From the NCBI RefSeq assembly GCF_001870435.1, contig NZ_MDDR01000039.1:124001-188000 (forward strand): DNA of 64,000 bases. The letters run 5' to 3'. Position numbers and translations under genes: made by a program. The stretch comes from Pseudomonas costantinii (lineage in GTDB: Bacteria; Pseudomonadota; Gammaproteobacteria; Pseudomonadales; Pseudomonadaceae). Positions 54,027 through 63,510 of the stretch are shown here, one piece after another (position 1 is the first letter of the stretch; every line of letters begins with the position of its first letter). The notes under the pieces were generated by a model. It did not search any database, was not told the DNA's origin, and saw only the letters and a program-made list of their open reading frames with translations.

Positions 54027-54386
54027 GACTAAATCCCTTTAAATTATATTGTTGGCTATTGCATTAACCTCCGTTAAATCGTCACGATCAAGGCCTATGC
54101 GAAACTCAGTTGCTAGAATTATTTATTCTGATCCAACGTCAACTCTTCGGGCCAGGTACTACAAGCAACCTCTTCAGTGTGTCAAAAATCCTTGAGCGGA
54201 TGATGAGTTCAGTACCATTAATCGGGTTCGACCGCCGCCTGCAATAGCTCGACCAGCGGGCTGTTCGTTATGAATAAGTGAACACCCCCCCGGCCTCGTA
54301 AAACGTTCGAATGCTTGCCTCTGACCAGAAACGGACGCTCAGCAAAGCAATATCGTGATGTTCACCCGATTGCTCCCTGCGCATTC

Positions 54387-54893
54387 TCAACCACGCTTCG
54401 GCAATTTCCAATTCGGCCGTATGAAGTGACAGGTATACCCATTAGGTATCCGCTCCAGATAATCCTGATGCTCCGGCTCCGCTTCCCAAAACGGCCCCGC
54501 CGGTTCGATTTCGGTGACCACGCGGCCTGGCCACAACTTTGAGGCATCAACGTCAGCAGCAGTATCTTCAGCGATGTCCCGTTGCTGTTCGCTAAGGTAA
54601 TAAATCGCCGAACGATAACTGGGCCCACGATCATTGCCCTGCCGGTTAGGCGTGCTGGGGTCGTGTATCTGGAAAAAGAACTCAAGAATCTGCCGGTATG
54701 TGATCACAGCAGGATCGAAGACGATTTCAATCGCTTCAGCATGGTTACCATGGTTGCGGTAGGTGGCATTCGGTACATCACCGCCGGTGTAGCCGACTCG
54801 CGTGTGCAACACGCCGGGGTAGCGTCGCAACAGGTCCTGCATGCCCCAGAAGCAGCCGCCGGCGAGGATGGCGGTTTCGGTTTGGTTGGTCAT
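54387..54893 (-). CDS. msrA: Peptide-methionine (S)-S-oxide reductase
   Basis: 168 residues. The catalytic GCFWG motif is at residues 13-17, with GYTGGDVPNATYRNHGNHAEAIEI typical of the family. It repairs oxidised methionine. Short form without the C-terminal resolving Cys extension. Confidence 0.96.
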   Translation of the reverse strand: MTNQTETAILAGGCFWGMQDLLRRYPGVLHTRVGYTGGDVPNATYRNHGNHAEAIEIVFDPAVITYRQILEFFFQIHDPSTPNRQGNDRGPSYRSAIYYLSEQQRDIAEDTAADVDASKLWPGRVVTEIEPAGPFWEAEPEHQDYLERIPNGYTCHFIRPNWKLPKRG

Positions 54894-55058
54894 GGTCTGT
54901 CACCTCAGTGGATACAGGCGTAGTTATGGGGCCGTGTTGGCTAATACCAAGGTGTGAATAACGGTCAGCTCCCGAATCCATCCGCCCTCATGGCAAGTGA
55001 CAAGAGTACATCCGCACTGGAGAAAAGCATCTACACTCGTCGCTTTCGGAGCCTTGCC

Positions 55059-55466
55059 ATGCCACGCGTTCTCCCCCTGCTTCTCTTGCTTCTACCCGGC
55101 CTGGCCCACGCCCTCCCCGCCCTGAAAGACACCACGCTCTACACCAACACCGCCCACGACTGCCACGATGTCGACCTCGCCACCTGGCAGCACCCCACCC
55201 GCACGCTGCTGGAGAAAAACAACTTCCAGCTCGAACGCATCCAGCTTTGCAACGGCGGTCACTATCCGATCTTCCAGGTGCAGGCGCCCTACGACCCACG
55301 CGGTCAGACCAAGGATTTTTACCTGCCGCTGTATGAACAGATGCGCAAGGCCAACGGTAAATGGCCCTACGCGCTGGTCGACAGCAGCGACGCGGTGGTG
55401 GTGTATGTCAGCTACCCGAAAGGCGATTCGATTTCGTTGGATTACGAGGGCTATGAGGCGCCGTAG
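55059..55466 (+). CDS. Secreted protein of unknown function
   Basis: 135 residues from ATG at 55059 (GGAG upstream; earlier in-frame ATGs at 54954 and 54990 lack family support). A Leu-rich signal peptide (RVLPLLLLLLPGLAHA) is followed by a small domain with two Cys. No family recognised. Confidence 0.78.
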   Translation: MPRVLPLLLLLLPGLAHALPALKDTTLYTNTAHDCHDVDLATWQHPTRTLLEKNNFQLERIQLCNGGHYPIFQVQAPYDPRGQTKDFYLPLYEQMRKANGKWPYALVDSSDAVVVYVSYPKGDSISLDYEGYEAP

Positions 55467-55480
55467 ACATGCGCCTCTAC

Positions 55481-56821
55481 TTAGTGAGTCGGCAAACTCC
55501 CCACTTTCCAGGCACTCACTGTTTTGTCGACGCTGTTCAACTGCTGCGAGGTCAGCGCCTGAGCCACGATCTGAGCGCGCGGTGCCGGCAGCGCAGGGTC
55601 ACCCACTTGCTCGGCCAGGCGGTAGTAGGCGTAGGCCCAAGTCAAATTTTGCGCAACACCCAACCCGAGTTCGTAGCAGCGGCCCAGGCCGTAGAGTGCA
55701 TGCGCGTCGCCCTGCTCGGCAGCTTTGCGTATCCACTTGATCGACTCGGGTAGAGTCTTGGTCACGCCAGTGCCTTCCTGATACATCAACCCCAGAAAAA
55801 ACTGCGCCCCTGACACACGTTGGTCAGCGGCCTTGCGCAGCCAGGTGGCTGCGAGGGGGAAGTTCTGATGGGCACCGGCCAGGGTGTAGAAAAGGCCCAG
55901 TTTGTATTGCGCCATCTGGTGGCCTTGGTCTGCCGCTTTTTGAGTCCAGGCTATTCCCAGGTTGTCGTCCTTGGGTACGCCGAACCCGTTGTTGTAAATG
56001 AGCCCGAGGTTGTATTGGGCGTCGGCGTTGCCTTGTTCGGCGGCTTTGTGAAACCAGGCGAGTGTCTGTGTCAGGTCCCGGTTAACGCCCTCGCCGACGG
56101 CATAGGCCTGGGCGAGGTTATTCTGGGCCACGTCGTAGCCCGCTTCCGCCGCTTCGCGGTACAGCGTGACCGCCTTGGTTGGATCGCGCTGGACGCTGAT
56201 GCCAAACCAGTAGAACGAGCCGAGATCGTTTAACGCGATGGGCAAATGCTGCGCAGCTGCTTTCGTGTACCAGTAGATCGTTTGGTTCAGGTCTTGGGCC
56301 ACACCAGTGCCGGTCTTGTAGTTAAGGCCAAGGTTGTATTGCCCCTGCGCCAACCCGGCCTCGGCAGCCTTGCGGTACCAACTGACGGCCTGGACAGGGT
56401 CTTTCTTGACGCCCCGTCCGTTGTCATACGCACTCCCAAGATTGACTTGGGCCTCTGCCACGCCTTGATCCGCGGCCTTGCGAAACCACGCGGCGGCCTG
56501 GGTGAAATCTTGGGCGGTGATATTTCCGGTGCGGTACTCGATACCCAGGTTGAATTGAGCGGGGGCAAAACCTTGCTGAGCGGATTTTTTCAGCCATACC
56601 AATGATTCGGCCTGAGTGGCGGGGTTTTGACCGGTGATGACGGACAAGTCGAACTGCGCCGGTGCCGAACCGTTATTCGCCGCTTCGGTAAGAGCCGACA
56701 TATTTATCGTGGTCTGCCGCTGGATCATCGCGCCTGCGGGGCTGTAATTCGCGAAACTGTAACTGGTGAGGCCCAGAAGCACCGTGGCGACAACAACCCG
56801 AATCATCCCTTTCGCGTGCAT
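55481..56821 (-). CDS. Exported Sel1-repeat protein
   Basis: 446 residues from ATG at 56821 (AAGGA upstream). A signal peptide ends near SYSFA. About ten Sel1 repeats of 36 residues (for example AAWFRKAADQGVAEAQVNLG, AVSWYRKAAEAGLAQGQYNLG) fill residues 50-410. Such scaffolds bind other proteins; the partner is unknown. Confidence 0.92.
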   Translation of the reverse strand: MHAKGMIRVVVATVLLGLTSYSFANYSPAGAMIQRQTTINMSALTEAANNGSAPAQFDLSVITGQNPATQAESLVWLKKSAQQGFAPAQFNLGIEYRTGNITAQDFTQAAAWFRKAADQGVAEAQVNLGSAYDNGRGVKKDPVQAVSWYRKAAEAGLAQGQYNLGLNYKTGTGVAQDLNQTIYWYTKAAAQHLPIALNDLGSFYWFGISVQRDPTKAVTLYREAAEAGYDVAQNNLAQAYAVGEGVNRDLTQTLAWFHKAAEQGNADAQYNLGLIYNNGFGVPKDDNLGIAWTQKAADQGHQMAQYKLGLFYTLAGAHQNFPLAATWLRKAADQRVSGAQFFLGLMYQEGTGVTKTLPESIKWIRKAAEQGDAHALYGLGRCYELGLGVAQNLTWAYAYYRLAEQVGDPALPAPRAQIVAQALTSQQLNSVDKTVSAWKVGSLPTH

Positions 56822-57048
56822 GACTGAATCCTTCGTCAATGTGCTGGGTTCGGCTGTGCAGGTTTGAGCAGAACGCAACCCGCCGAAGACCTGATCATAG
56901 CCACGGATAAATCCGGCGCAATTATGCAAATAGGATTAGCTCCTTTTGTGCAACGCGATTTAAAGCTGCACGTGCCTTCGAACAGGGGATACACAAACGA
57001 CGAATTTCAGGTAATGATGCGTCGCCAAAATCAAGGAAGATAAAAACA

Positions 57049-58089
57049 ATGAAAACCGCCCTGCGCGCGCTGTTCCTGATCTGCCTTGCAACACCTGCCT
57101 TCGCTGACGAAAGTCTTATCGGCTTTCGCACCGCCACCCTGCCCGACGCAGACAACAACCGGCCTCTGCAAATGGTGGTCTGGTACCCCGCCACAACCAC
57201 TGCGAAACCCGAGTTGATCGGCGACGACGCGGTCTTCATCGGCCCCCTCGCCGTGCCCGATGCGCCACCCGCCAGCGGCGAACACCCCCTGGTCGTGATC
57301 TCCCACGGTTACGGTGGCAACTGGCGCAATCAAATGTGGCTGGCCAGCGCCCTGGCCCATCAGGGTTATGTCGTGGCGGCGGTCAACCACCCCGGCACCA
57401 CCAGCAAAGATCGCAGCCCTCAAGCCGCCGCGCAGTTATGGCTACGCCCTGTCGATGTGAGCCGGGCCATTGATGCGGTTCTGGCTCAGCCAAAGCAATT
57501 TGGCGAGGTCGCGAAACAGCAGATTGCCGTGGTGGGCCATTCCCTCGGCGGCTGGACCGCGATGGAAATCGCCGGTGCGCGTTTCGACCCTGACCTCTTC
57601 ACCCGGGATTGCAGCGAGCACCCGAAGTTGAGCCCTTGCTCTGCCTACAAACAAATGAACCCCGCCAGTACACCGGCTGGAAAGGCCAAACTGGCGGCTG
57701 ACTTGAGCGACAAGCGCGTCACCGCTGTTGTGTCATTGGACCTGGGCCTGTCACGCGGCATGACCGACGCAAGCCTGGCGACGCTGCCGGTGCCGGTGTT
57801 GGTGATTGCAGCGGGTGTGCCGTCGGAGGAACTTCCCGCGCAGCTGGAGTCCGCAGACTTGGTCAAGCGGCTGCCAAAAGCGTCGACTCAATACGTGGAG
57901 ATCGCGGACGCCACCCACTTCAGTTTTATGGCGATATGCAAACCTGCCGCTGTGGCGTTGATCGAAGAGAGTTCGCCTGGCGATGGCATCATTTGTTGGG
58001 ACGGCAAAGGCGCTCGGCCGCGGGAAGTGATTCAGCAGCAGGTGGTATCACTGATCACTGGGTTTCTGGGGCAGTCGTTTCACAAATAA
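57049..58089 (+). CDS. Secreted alpha/beta hydrolase
   Basis: 346 residues with a signal peptide (about residues 1-20). Nucleophile elbow GHSLGG near residue 165, an oxyanion segment SHGYGGNWRN, and a late His (ADATHFSFM). Dienelactone-hydrolase-like; substrate unknown. Confidence 0.88.
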   Translation: MKTALRALFLICLATPAFADESLIGFRTATLPDADNNRPLQMVVWYPATTTAKPELIGDDAVFIGPLAVPDAPPASGEHPLVVISHGYGGNWRNQMWLASALAHQGYVVAAVNHPGTTSKDRSPQAAAQLWLRPVDVSRAIDAVLAQPKQFGEVAKQQIAVVGHSLGGWTAMEIAGARFDPDLFTRDCSEHPKLSPCSAYKQMNPASTPAGKAKLAADLSDKRVTAVVSLDLGLSRGMTDASLATLPVPVLVIAAGVPSEELPAQLESADLVKRLPKASTQYVEIADATHFSFMAICKPAAVALIEESSPGDGIICWDGKGARPREVIQQQVVSLITGFLGQSFHK

Positions 58090-58148
58090 AGCAGGCGGAC
58101 AGGCCGTGAATAACCCCAGCAATGCCACCCGCACTTGAGGGACTCAAG

Positions 58149-58475
58149 GTGACCAACCTCCTCTTCGTGTGCAGCCGTAACCAATGGCGCAGCCCGACGG
58201 CGGAAGCGATCTGGCGCCGTCGGCCTGGCTTCAATGCCCGCTCGGCAGGCACCAGCCCGAATGCACGTAAAACCATCGGCCCAGCGGATATTCGCTGGGC
58301 TGATGTCATCTTTGTGATGGAGCGCAAACACCTGCATCGTCTACAGGCAGACTACGCGCGACTGCTTGAACACAAGCCGCTCCACTGTCTGGATATTCCG
58401 GATGACTTCCGCTACATGGACCCTGAGTTGGTGAGCATGCTTGAAGACGCTGTGAACGCCTACCTCAGCACCTGA
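58149..58475 (+). CDS. Low-molecular-weight protein tyrosine phosphatase-like protein
   Basis: 108 residues from GTG at 58149 with GAGGGA upstream; the ATG at 58122 has no ribosome binding site. The phosphate loop CSRNQWRS matches CX5RS. The usual Asp of the general-acid loop is not obvious, and the protein is shorter than standard LMW-PTPs, so it may be a divergent phosphatase. Confidence 0.8.
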   Translation: MTNLLFVCSRNQWRSPTAEAIWRRRPGFNARSAGTSPNARKTIGPADIRWADVIFVMERKHLHRLQADYARLLEHKPLHCLDIPDDFRYMDPELVSMLEDAVNAYLST

Positions 58476-58689
58476 CGTCCGCTCGCCACAGGGACAGTGT
58501 TCGCCCTTAACTGGTTGGTATCAGCCAGATATGGCCAGTTTTTCAAAGACCTTGAAAGGGCTGATATTTAGAGCCCAAGGACGCAAAAGGGCCGCTCCAG
58601 CCAAATCAGCCATTCGATACGTATCAACGTTGAAAGCACACCCTCCTCCATCAACCTTTAATTACCTCCCAAAAACCCACACAATTACC

Positions 58690-58918
58690 GGCTTTCCCAC
58701 GCCCTGACCGGCCAATAGGTTGCAGGGAGAAGCTCGACCGGGAGTTCCTGACTTTCCTGAAGTTCGTGTGGACCTTCGATCGCGGTTACCGACCAGGTAT
58801 CGAGAAAGTCCGCCAGGCCATCGGGCCAGATATTCCTGTGGTGCTCCTGTGGGGTAACCGGCAAATTGCCGCGTTTCTCGATGGTTTGTCCGCAACATCG
58901 CCTGCTATCCCCGAGTAA
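58690..58918 (+). pseudogene. C-terminal fragment of a P-loop kinase
   Basis: A readable frame ending in TAA at 58918 encodes GCREKLDREFLTFLKFVW and RQAIGPDIPVVLLWGNRQIAAFL, matching the C-terminal half of the kinase domain of the gene at 43267 (GCKEKLDREFMNFLSYCW). The P-loop half is missing, so it is a remnant. Confidence 0.7.
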
Positions 58919-58920
58919 AT

Positions 58921-59679
58921 CTATCCCGCCTGATGGACCTGCAGGTTCATCTCGCGATAAGGCGCCAACAGCGCTTCAGGCACATCGCCCGGCACCACCA
59001 ACCCCGCAATGTCAGTAAGCGGCACGACGATGTAGGGCGAGGCTGTCGCCAATTTCTCCGAGGACGCCAGCACCAGCGTTTCGGCTGCCGCCTGGCACAA
59101 CGCGCGCTTGATCACCGCCTCCTCGTAATCTCCGGTCGAGAGCCCCGCGGTGGGGTGCACGCTGCAAACCCCCATGAAATAAAGGTCTGCACGAATGCGG
59201 CCGATGGCTTCCAGCGTCGCCGCACCGGTCCCGACCATTGAGTGCCGGTAGAGCCGGCCGCCCAGCATGATGACTTCAATGTTCAGGTGTTCGCTCAGCG
59301 CCACCGCGATCGAAGGGCTGTGAGTCACCACGGTTGCCTGCAGCGTCAGCGGCAGGTGATGGGCAACCTGAACGGAGGTCGTGCCGCCGTCGAGGATCAC
59401 CACTTGTCCAGGCTGGACCAATTGCGCAGCGGCGAGCCCGATCGCGGCTTTTTGCCCCGGCAAAATCGTCTGCCGCACGGCCATATCGCCCATCGCCGGG
59501 GACGCCGGCAAGGCTCCGCCGTGGACTCTCATCAACTGCCCGGCCTTGGCCATTTCACGAAGGTCACGCCGAATGGTGTCCTCGGACACACCGAGCTCCT
59601 GGCTGATTGCCTTGGCCAGTAGTCGGCCATCGCGGCGAAGGCGCTCGGTTAAAAACTGCTTGCGCTGCTGGGTTAACAT
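58921..59679 (-). CDS. DeoR-family regulator
   Basis: 252 residues from the second of two adjacent ATGs (59679; GAGGA is 6 bases before it; the first is at 59682). DeoR HTH (LAKAISQELGVSEDTIRRDLREM) and a C-terminal sugar-phosphate sensing domain with the DGGTTS motif. Divergent from the NudK fusion gene, which it may control. Confidence 0.9.
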   Translation of the reverse strand: MLTQQRKQFLTERLRRDGRLLAKAISQELGVSEDTIRRDLREMAKAGQLMRVHGGALPASPAMGDMAVRQTILPGQKAAIGLAAAQLVQPGQVVILDGGTTSVQVAHHLPLTLQATVVTHSPSIAVALSEHLNIEVIMLGGRLYRHSMVGTGAATLEAIGRIRADLYFMGVCSVHPTAGLSTGDYEEAVIKRALCQAAAETLVLASSEKLATASPYIVVPLTDIAGLVVPGDVPEALLAPYREMNLQVHQAG

Positions 59680-59750
59680 CATTGATCCTCTGCATGAACC
59701 TGCACGATTATGCACGATAATTAACAAATAACCATCAAGGACCGTGGCCC

Positions 59751-60692
59751 ATGCACAACCGAAATGTTCGTATCGTCGAGCAACATACGCTGTCGGATAA
59801 CTGGTACCTGCTCAAAAAGGTCGAGTTTGAACTGCAACGCCGGGACGGCAGCTGGCAGCCGCAAACCCGCGAAGTGTATGACCGGGGGGATGGCGCCACG
59901 ATTGGGCTCTACAACCGGGCCAACCGCACGGTGATCCTCACCCGGCAATTTCGCATCCCGGCATTCGTCAATGGGCATGATGGTTACTTGATTGAAACTG
60001 CCGCAGGGCTGCTGGATAACGCGGGGCCCGAGGAGCGAATTCGCCTGGAAGCCGAAGAGGAAACCGGCTACCGCGTCAAATCGGTGCGCAAGGTGTATGA
60101 AGCATTCATGAGCCCTGGCTCGGTCACCGAGCGACTGCATTTTTTTGTCGGCGAATACCAGCCGGAAGATCGCATCAACGCCGGCGGTGGGCTGGCCCAT
60201 GAGGGCGAGGACATCGAAGTGCTGGAGATGCCGTTTGAGCAGGCGCTGGCGATGGTCGACGACGGGCGCATCATGGACGGTAAAACCATCATCCTCCTGC
60301 AATACCTCAAGAACTTGCTGCCGCCCTCGCCTGCCTTAATGATTCTAGTGGCCGGTCCGTACCGCTCCGGCACACATGATGAGCCTGCAGCCCTGGCCGC
60401 TAATGTGCAGGCCATGCAAGCGAGTGCCGGGGCATTGTTGCAAGCTGGGCACTTTCCGCTGGTTGCCGAATGGGTGGCGTTGCCCTTGCTTCAACTGGCA
60501 GGCTCCAGCGGCATTGGCGATCAGGTTTACCAGGCGCATTTTCATGAATACGCCAAAACACTGTTAAAGCGTTGCGATGGCGTATTACGCATCGGTGGCC
60601 CTTCGGAGGGCGCGGACTTGATGGTGGAACTGGCTCAGCAGCAAGGGCTGGCGGTGTTTCGCGGGTTGGATGAGGTTCCGTCTGCGCAATAG
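59751..60692 (+). CDS. NudK-like Nudix hydrolase fused to a DUF4406-like domain
   Basis: 313 residues. Residues 1-195 are NudK-like (ETAAGLLDNAGPEERIRLEAEEETGY holds the Nudix box, in parts); the first box Glu is Gly here and the Arg/Lys before the Glu core is Leu, so metal binding may be altered. Residues 200-313 (MILVAGPYRSGTHDEPAALAANV) resemble DUF4406/nucleoside deoxyribosyltransferase-like folds. NudK family members cleave GDP-mannose. The fusion is complete and in frame. Confidence 0.85.
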   Translation: MHNRNVRIVEQHTLSDNWYLLKKVEFELQRRDGSWQPQTREVYDRGDGATIGLYNRANRTVILTRQFRIPAFVNGHDGYLIETAAGLLDNAGPEERIRLEAEEETGYRVKSVRKVYEAFMSPGSVTERLHFFVGEYQPEDRINAGGGLAHEGEDIEVLEMPFEQALAMVDDGRIMDGKTIILLQYLKNLLPPSPALMILVAGPYRSGTHDEPAALAANVQAMQASAGALLQAGHFPLVAEWVALPLLQLAGSSGIGDQVYQAHFHEYAKTLLKRCDGVLRIGGPSEGADLMVELAQQQGLAVFRGLDEVPSAQ

Positions 60693-60746
60693 ATCTTTAA
60701 CCTGGCGTAAGGCGCCTGCGTCATAACCCCGGCGGTTCGAGTGTCC

Positions 60747-62141
60747 ATGGATAAAACTAAAAACCCATCCTTTGCCTACCAAGCGGTGTACCGCTACCTC
60801 GTCGAATTGCTCGAGGCCTCCCCTTCGGAACGTGAGCAAAAACTGCCGTCCTTACGCCAACTGGCCCAGCGCCTGGGCGTGTCAGTCTCGACCACCAAGT
60901 ACGCGTATTCGCTGCTTGAGGACGAAGGCCGGATTCATGCCAAACCCAAGTTCGGTTATTTCACCCGGTTGACGCCCGCGCCTTTGTTGAGTGAAAACTC
61001 GCCCAACCTGCTCGACCACGTATTCGCCAATGCTCGCCAGCCGGGAATGTTGGCCCTGAGCAGCGATGCGCCGGCGCTGCTGTTGTCGCTGGAAAACCCG
61101 CTGTTGATGGTCGAACGCGAACTGGCCCGGCAATACCCGCGCTCCCTCACGCCGCTCTATCTGCCGTTTGGCGAGCCCGAGTTGCGTGCTGCGTTGGCCG
61201 AGCGCTACACCTGTTCCACTGACAGCTACTGGCAGGCCGATCATGTGTATATCGGTTCGGACCTGCACAGTGTGCTGGAGGTATCACTCAGCGCCCTGGA
61301 CCTGGCCGGTACACTGGCGCTAGTGGAGTCACCGTGTTCGTGGGCGATCCTGCGCCAGTTGCAGGCGGCGAAGATCCGCGTGATCGAATTGCACCTCGGC
61401 GCTGATGGGCGTTTCGATTTGGCCACGCTCAATGAGGTGCTCACGCGCGAGCCCATTCGATTGGCGGTGCTGTCATCGACCGTGAATATTCCCCAGGGCG
61501 GCCGGATGCCGGCGCAGGATAAACAGCAGATCTGCTGCTGGCTGGCGGAGCGGGATATCTGGCTGTTCGAAAACGACACCTATGGCGAGCTGTACTTCGA
61601 GCCACAACCGGCTCGCTATCGCGACTTTGCCGATCCGCAGAAACTGCTGGTGTTCTCGACCTTCGACAAGGTGATCGGCGCGGAAGCGCCATACGGTTAC
61701 GTACTCTGCCGCGAGCAGGGGGCACAGTTGCAGCGGCTATTCCTGGAGCGGGCCTTTCGCCTTTCGCCAATCCGCCAGAAAGCGATCGCCAAGCTGTTCA
61801 CGTCAAAGCGCATCGATCAGCATCTGAAGGCACTGCGCGCCCAACTGCTGGCGCGTATGACTGAGATGAAAGCCCTGCTGGAAGCACATGACGAGGGCCA
61901 GTGGCAGGTGGTCATACCGCAAGGCGGCGCATGCTTCTGGCTTGAGGCCACGCACTCGGTCGATATGCGGCAGGTGTTCGAGCGCTTGCTGGCCGAGCGC
62001 ATCGTCATCGCCCCCGGCGAACTGTTCAGCCTGCAAGGGGCGTGGAAACATCACGTGCGCCTGAGCTACACCCTCGATTGGCACAAGGACATTGCCCAGG
62101 CCGTGAAGCAACTGGCCCAGGCTATCCGTCAAAGCCCGTAG
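60747..62141 (+). CDS. MocR-type regulator (GntR HTH plus PLP aminotransferase domain)
   Basis: 464 residues from ATG at 60747. N-terminal GntR HTH (LPSLRQLAQRLGVSVSTTKYAYSLLEDEG) and a C-terminal aminotransferase-fold domain. The PLP lysine is in STFDKVIGAEAPYG. It would regulate neighbouring genes in response to an amino-compound. panB follows on the other strand. Confidence 0.9.
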   Translation: MDKTKNPSFAYQAVYRYLVELLEASPSEREQKLPSLRQLAQRLGVSVSTTKYAYSLLEDEGRIHAKPKFGYFTRLTPAPLLSENSPNLLDHVFANARQPGMLALSSDAPALLLSLENPLLMVERELARQYPRSLTPLYLPFGEPELRAALAERYTCSTDSYWQADHVYIGSDLHSVLEVSLSALDLAGTLALVESPCSWAILRQLQAAKIRVIELHLGADGRFDLATLNEVLTREPIRLAVLSSTVNIPQGGRMPAQDKQQICCWLAERDIWLFENDTYGELYFEPQPARYRDFADPQKLLVFSTFDKVIGAEAPYGYVLCREQGAQLQRLFLERAFRLSPIRQKAIAKLFTSKRIDQHLKALRAQLLARMTEMKALLEAHDEGQWQVVIPQGGACFWLEATHSVDMRQVFERLLAERIVIAPGELFSLQGAWKHHVRLSYTLDWHKDIAQAVKQLAQAIRQSP

Positions 62142-62944
62142 CAATGCCGCGCTTCGGGGAACCGACCGTGGCGCACATCCTCGGCAAACCGCGTGCAAGC
62201 GTCACGAATCACCGCGCCAACATCGGCGTACTGTTTGACGAAGCGCGGCAGGTGCTCACCGCTCAGGCCCAACACGTCTTCAGTCACCAGCACTTGGCCG
62301 TCGCAGGCTGGCGAAGCGCCGATGCCAATGGTGGGCATTTTTGAGTCCAGGGTGATCTGCCGAGCCACGCCTTCGGCCACCCCCTCGAGGAGCAGACTGA
62401 AGGCGCCCGCCTCCAGATTGGCCCGGGCATCCTCGACAATCACGGCAGCGGTTTCGGCGGTCATACCCTGGGCCTTGAAGCCGCCCATTACATTGACGAA
62501 TTGCGGCATCAGCCCCACATGGGCCATCACCGGAATACCGCGTGCGACCAGGAACTCAACGGTACCCGCCAAGGCTTTATTGGCCTCCAGCTTGACCGCA
62601 TCGCAACCGGTGCGTGCTAGAACCTGGGCACAATTGCGAAAGGCTTGTTCAAAGGACTCCTGATAGCTGCCAAACGGCATGTCGGCAATGACACAGGCCA
62701 GGCGCGTGCTATCAACCACCGCGCGGGTGTGGCCGATGATTTCTTCGAGCTGCATGCTTAAGGTTGAGGGCCGGCCATAGCCGACCATGGCCGTGGAGTC
62801 ACCGACCAAAATGAAATCGACAAGGGGGTCAATCAGCTTGGCGATCGCGCTTGAATACGCAGTCAGGGAGACGATTTTCTGCTGGCCCTTCATCGCAACC
62901 AGTTGGGGGACGGTGGTGCGAGTGGTACGGGTATGGATGCTCAT
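62129..62944 (-). CDS. panB: 3-methyl-2-oxobutanoate hydroxymethyltransferase-like protein
   Basis: 271 residues. PanB motifs are present: VGDSTAMVGYGRPSTLSM, IADMPFGSYQES, KLEANKALAGT. It makes ketopantoate for pantothenate. No panC is adjacent, and the sequence is somewhat unusual for the Pseudomonas biosynthetic PanB, so it may be a second copy with another role. The 3' end overlaps the MocR gene by 13 bases. Confidence 0.85.
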   Translation of the reverse strand: MSIHTRTTRTTVPQLVAMKGQQKIVSLTAYSSAIAKLIDPLVDFILVGDSTAMVGYGRPSTLSMQLEEIIGHTRAVVDSTRLACVIADMPFGSYQESFEQAFRNCAQVLARTGCDAVKLEANKALAGTVEFLVARGIPVMAHVGLMPQFVNVMGGFKAQGMTAETAAVIVEDARANLEAGAFSLLLEGVAEGVARQITLDSKMPTIGIGASPACDGQVLVTEDVLGLSGEHLPRFVKQYADVGAVIRDACTRFAEDVRHGRFPEARHCYGL

Positions 62945-63342
62945 CAGTGTCTTCCATTTGCGCTGGATACTCGGGGTTTGCCGGACCCGATTATTGGCGA
63001 AACGAAAGGCAATTCAATGCACAGATGGCGGCTAAAAAGCGACCCAGCCATCCGTCGCTGATCGCCATGCACGGGTAACAGCTGTCAATGCATGCGGGCT
63101 CGGATTAGGCGATATGGATGAGGCGGACACACCATGAGCACGGCTCAACTATCGGTTGATGGCGTGGGTATCGCGTCTGAGTTACCCATGGTGCAGCCTG
63201 GACGCGGTCATTCGCTACGCCCTGATGGTCCGCAAGCTGCGGTCACTTCCCATCAATCAACTTAACCGCCCACTCAGCGCGGGGCCTGACTCAACTAATT
63301 AAGCTGATATCATTCAGCTCATTACCCGTTGAGTCGCACACT

Positions 63343-63510
63343 ATGAATCGTCAAAAAAAACTACAGCAACTGTTCAAGGCTAAAGCCAAAAAGGCCAATG
63401 CCAAGTTGGCGCCGAAAAACAAGAACGTCTACGTCAGTAAAGCCGACCGGTTGAAACTGGCGGCTGAAGCCACTCAAGACCCCGCCATGTCCTCCGACGA
63501 GGCCTGCTGA
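63343..63510 (+). CDS. DUF2986-family small basic protein
   Basis: 55 residues, very Lys/Ala-rich (FKAKAKKANAKLAPKNKN), as in DUF2986 proteins. Its end overlaps the convergent LysR gene by 37 bases. Upstream, 62945-63342 has no convincing gene. Confidence 0.75.
   Translation: MNRQKKLQQLFKAKAKKANAKLAPKNKNVYVSKADRLKLAAEATQDPAMSSDEAC

Noticed and set aside
54180..54270. Minus-strand frame ending in SPLVELLQAAVEPD, like the C-terminus of a lost gene
   Set aside because: Too short and without any upstream remnant to identify it.
63134..63265. 43-residue plus-strand reading frame (MSTAQLSVDG...)
   Set aside because: No ribosome binding site and no recognisable pattern; could be chance.
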